Shown: positions 22,957 through 24,904 of the stretch, piece after piece
How the letters are laid out: the number at the start of each line of letters is the position of its first letter
Numbering within the stretch: the first letter of the stretch is position 1
Assembly: GCF_041814905.1 (NCBI RefSeq)
Contig: NZ_JBGXYA010000050.1
Coordinates: forward strand, 1-24,904
Reading direction: 5' to 3'
DNA: 24,904 nt
DNA from: Glaesserella sp041814905
GTDB taxonomy: Bacteria; Pseudomonadota; Gammaproteobacteria; Enterobacterales; Pasteurellaceae
Notes under the pieces: generated by a model
Database searches by the model: none
What the model was told of the DNA's origin: nothing
What the model saw: the letters and a program-made list of their open reading frames with translations, nothing else
Position numbers and translations under genes: made by a program

Positions 22957-22991
22957 TTAACCATGACATTTTGTGACTAAAGGGAATTCCT

Positions 22992-24500
22992 ATGAACAAA
23001 GAATACATTATTGCTTTAGACCAAGGCACCACCAGTTCTCGCGCTGTATTGTTAGACAAAAACGCCAATATTGTGGAAGTGGCTCAACGTGAATTTACTC
23101 AAATTTATCCACAATCCGGTTGGGTAGAACATAATCCGATGGAAATTTGGTCAAGCCAAAGTTCAACCTTAAACGAAGTCGTGGCGAAAGCAGGGGTAAA
23201 AGCGGATCAGATCGCTGCAATCGGTATCACAAACCAACGTGAAACCACGATTGTTTGGGAAAAAGAGACCGGCAAACCGATTTACAATGCGATTGTATGG
23301 CAATGCCGCCGTACTTCCGCATTCTGTGATGAGTTGAAAAAAGCAGGTCATACGGACTATATCCGTAAAACCACAGGTTTAGTGGTAGACCCTTACTTCT
23401 CCGGCACTAAAGTCAAATGGATTTTAGATAATGTGGAAGGGGCAAGAGAGCGTGCGAAAAAAGGCGAATTGTTATTCGGCACCGTAGATACATGGTTAGT
23501 TTGGAAACTGACTCAAGGAAGAGTCCACGTGACCGATTACACGAATGCTTCACGTACAATGTTATTTAATATCCACACTAAACAGTGGGATGACAAAATG
23601 CTTGAATTGTTAGATATACCGCGTGAAATATTACCGGAAGTAAAAAATTCTTCCGAAATTTACGGAAAAACGAATATTGGCGGTATGGGAGGTGTACGTA
23701 TTCCGGTGGCCGGTATCGCTGGTGACCAACAAGCCGCACTTTACGGACATTTATGCGTTGAAGCAGGTCAAGCGAAAAATACCTACGGCACAGGTTGCTT
23801 TATGTTAATGAACACCGGCGATAAGGCGGTTCAGTCGGAAAACGGTCTATTAACCACGATTGCCTGTAATGCTAAAGGCGAACCTTGCTATGCGTTAGAA
23901 GGGTCAATTTTTATGGCAGGCGCATCAATTCAATGGCTACGTGATGAACTCAAAATCATTCACGACGCACGCGACTCCGAATACTTTGCCACCAAAGTGG
24001 ACAGTACAAATGGGGTCTATGTGGTACCCGCCTTTACCGGTTTAGGCGCACCGTATTGGGATCCGTATGCGCGCGGTGCGATTGTTGGTTTATCTCGTGG
24101 CGCAAACCGCAACCACATTGTGCGTGCCACCCTTGAGTCTATCGCTTACCAAACCCGTGAAGTGTTAGACGCAATGCAAGCGGACAGTGGCGTGAAACTG
24201 GAAGCCTTGCGGGTTGACGGCGGCGCAGTGGCAAATAACTTCTTAATGCAGTTCCAAGCGGACATTCTTAATGCAAATGTAGAACGCCCTAAAGTGTTGG
24301 AAGTGACGGCTTTAGGTGCCGCTTATCTTGCTGGTTTAGCGACTGGTTTCTGGGGTAGCTTAGAAGAGTTACGTGGTAAAGCGGAAGTAGAAAAAACCTT
24401 CTTACCGGATCACGACGACGAAAAACGCGCAAAACGCTATAAAGGCTGGAAACGAGCAGTGAAACGCTCCTTAGAGTGGGCGAAAGAAGACGCTGAGTAA
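22992..24500 (+). CDS. glpK: Glycerol kinase
   Basis: A 502-residue FGGY-family kinase, the same length as the E. coli enzyme, producing glycerol-3-phosphate from glycerol and ATP. The N-terminal phosphate-binding block ALDQGTTSSRAVLLD, the sugar-kinase motif YTNASRTMLFNIHTKQWD, and the second nucleotide-binding block AGIAGDQQAALYGHLC are all present. The C-terminal surface loop that in E. coli binds the PTS regulator IIAGlc (PGIETTE) is replaced by PDHDDEK, so that control is probably absent. A GGGAA ribosome site precedes ATG. Transcribed with glpF. Confidence 0.98.
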   Translation: MNKEYIIALDQGTTSSRAVLLDKNANIVEVAQREFTQIYPQSGWVEHNPMEIWSSQSSTLNEVVAKAGVKADQIAAIGITNQRETTIVWEKETGKPIYNAIVWQCRRTSAFCDELKKAGHTDYIRKTTGLVVDPYFSGTKVKWILDNVEGARERAKKGELLFGTVDTWLVWKLTQGRVHVTDYTNASRTMLFNIHTKQWDDKMLELLDIPREILPEVKNSSEIYGKTNIGGMGGVRIPVAGIAGDQQAALYGHLCVEAGQAKNTYGTGCFMLMNTGDKAVQSENGLLTTIACNAKGEPCYALEGSIFMAGASIQWLRDELKIIHDARDSEYFATKVDSTNGVYVVPAFTGLGAPYWDPYARGAIVGLSRGANRNHIVRATLESIAYQTREVLDAMQADSGVKLEALRVDGGAVANNFLMQFQADILNANVERPKVLEVTALGAAYLAGLATGFWGSLEELRGKAEVEKTFLPDHDDEKRAKRYKGWKRAVKRSLEWAKEDAE

Positions 24501-24511
24501 TTAACGAGATA

Positions 24512-24539
24512 AATCGGGCATCATTGATTATGCTCGATT
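24512..24539 (+). other. Hairpin just after glpK
   Basis: AATCGGGCAT (24512-24521) pairs with ATGCTCGATT (24530-24539) in a 10-bp stem with one G-U pair and an 8-base loop. No T-tract follows. It may protect the mRNA 3' end or act together with the next stem. Confidence 0.5.
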
Positions 24540-24554
24540 CAATCGTCTCTTAAT

Positions 24555-24600
24555 ACAAGCGGTGGGATTTGCAAAATAATTTGCAAATCCCACCGCTTGT
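24555..24600. terminator. Perfect inverted pair of uptake signal sequences after glpK
   Basis: Two exact ACAAGCGGT words face each other. The 21-base arms (24555-24575 and 24580-24600) are perfectly complementary around ATAA, giving a very stable stem suited to termination of glpFK and also serving as uptake words. The insertion sequence begins at the next base, so no T-tract remains. Confidence 0.85.
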
Positions 24601-24904
24601 TGATCTGCCCCCCAAAACTTGGACACCTAATTTGAGGTGCAGATTATGTCCCATCCTTATCAATTTCGTTCAGACATTATCAAATTGGTCATCGAGCAGG
24701 ATGTTGGTATCCGCGAGGTGGCAAAATTTCATCACATTCCCCATTCTGTGGTAATTTATTGGCTAAAAGCCTTTCGTGAAAGAGGACTTGATGGCGTAAA
24801 ATCCCCTTATAAAAAGCCTCAACCCCCGAAAATAGTGAAACCGAAAATGAAAAAGAAAGAAATTGAAGTGCCGGAGCCAACCGACCTTTCGCCCCAAGCG
24901 TTTA
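24601..24904 (+). mobile_element. Left end of an IS3-family insertion sequence (window ends inside it)
   Basis: The sequence TGATCTGCCCCCCAAAACTT, continuing GGACACC, has the look of an IS3-family (IS150-like) terminal inverted repeat: 5' TG, a C-run, an A-run and a TTGGACA-type end. An OrfA-type transposase gene begins 45 bases in, as usual for these elements. The right end and target duplication lie outside the window. Confidence 0.8.
24646..24904 (+). CDS. IS3-family transposase OrfA, 3' end beyond window
   Basis: An open frame starting at ATG 24646, six bases after GAGGTG, and still open at the window end (86 codons). The N-terminus (MSHPYQFRSDIIKLVIEQ) leads into a helix-turn-helix, with VGIREVAKFHHIPHSVVIYW as the two-helix core and WLKAFRERGLDGV after it. 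This is typical of IS3-family OrfA, which binds the element ends. A Lys/Pro-rich linker follows, and a full OrfA would continue with a coiled-coil region. Catalytic OrfB, made by frameshifting in this family, would lie downstream. Confidence 0.85.
   Translation, partial: MSHPYQFRSDIIKLVIEQDVGIREVAKFHHIPHSVVIYWLKAFRERGLDGVKSPYKKPQPPKIVKPKMKKKEIEVPEPTDLSPQAF

Noticed and set aside
1..24904. A previously undescribed defence, toxin or biosynthetic system
   Set aside because: Every substantial gene belongs to a recognised family, and no orphan cluster, repeat array or unusual domain fusion was found.

Overview
The window looks like a Pasteurellaceae chromosome, most likely Actinobacillus or a close relative. 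The main clue is the nine-base DNA-uptake word ACAAGCGGT, the form used by the A. pleuropneumoniae / Mannheimia / H. ducreyi branch. It occurs as exact copies inside glpB and as inverted pairs at gene ends. Gene content (ispH-sdhE, a tad/flp locus, a full glp regulon) and moderate-to-low GC agree. The species is inferred. No tRNA, rRNA, CRISPR array, prophage or plasmid function was seen.

Layout. (1) 1-945: 3' part of ispH and the whole of sdhE, overlapping by one base and closed by a stem built from two uptake words. (2) 1040-2458: a DHA2-type multidrug MFS transporter. (3) 2576-14190, minus strand: a complete tight-adherence (Tad/Flp pilus) operon in the order flp1-flp2-tadV-rcpC-rcpA-rcpB-tadZ-tadA-tadB-tadC-tadD-tadE-tadF-tadG. 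It has a promoter region upstream of flp1, a perfect palindrome after flp1 and an intrinsic terminator after tadG. (4) 14191-14728: about 540 bp of AT-rich non-coding DNA. (5) 14729-18970, minus strand: glpA-glpB-glpC, the anaerobic glycerol-3-phosphate dehydrogenase. (6) 18971-19251: divergent control region with two perfect CRP sites and probable GlpR operators. (7) 19252-24500, plus strand: glpT, glpQ, glpF and glpK. (8) 24601-24904: left end of an IS3-family insertion sequence, cut by the window edge.

How the genes work together. Flp1 and Flp2 prepilins and the pseudopilins TadE and TadF all carry the G/XXXXE cleavage motif for the TadV peptidase. TadA powers assembly through TadB and TadC in the inner membrane, TadZ is the probable polar localisation factor, RcpA with RcpB and RcpC and lipoprotein TadD form the outer-membrane exit, and TadG is a membrane-anchored VWA protein. 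The glp genes form a catabolic module. GlpQ releases glycerol-3-phosphate from phosphodiesters in the periplasm, GlpT imports it, GlpF and GlpK take in and phosphorylate glycerol, and GlpABC oxidises glycerol-3-phosphate under anaerobic conditions.

I found no convincing unknown system; every gene belongs to a known family. The points most worth a second look are regulatory and evolutionary: the flp1/flp2 palindrome, the in-frame repeat in the Flp1 tail, the lack of uptake words across the tad locus, the degenerate P-loop in TadZ, the doubled CRP architecture of the glp control region, and an IS abutting the stem after glpK.
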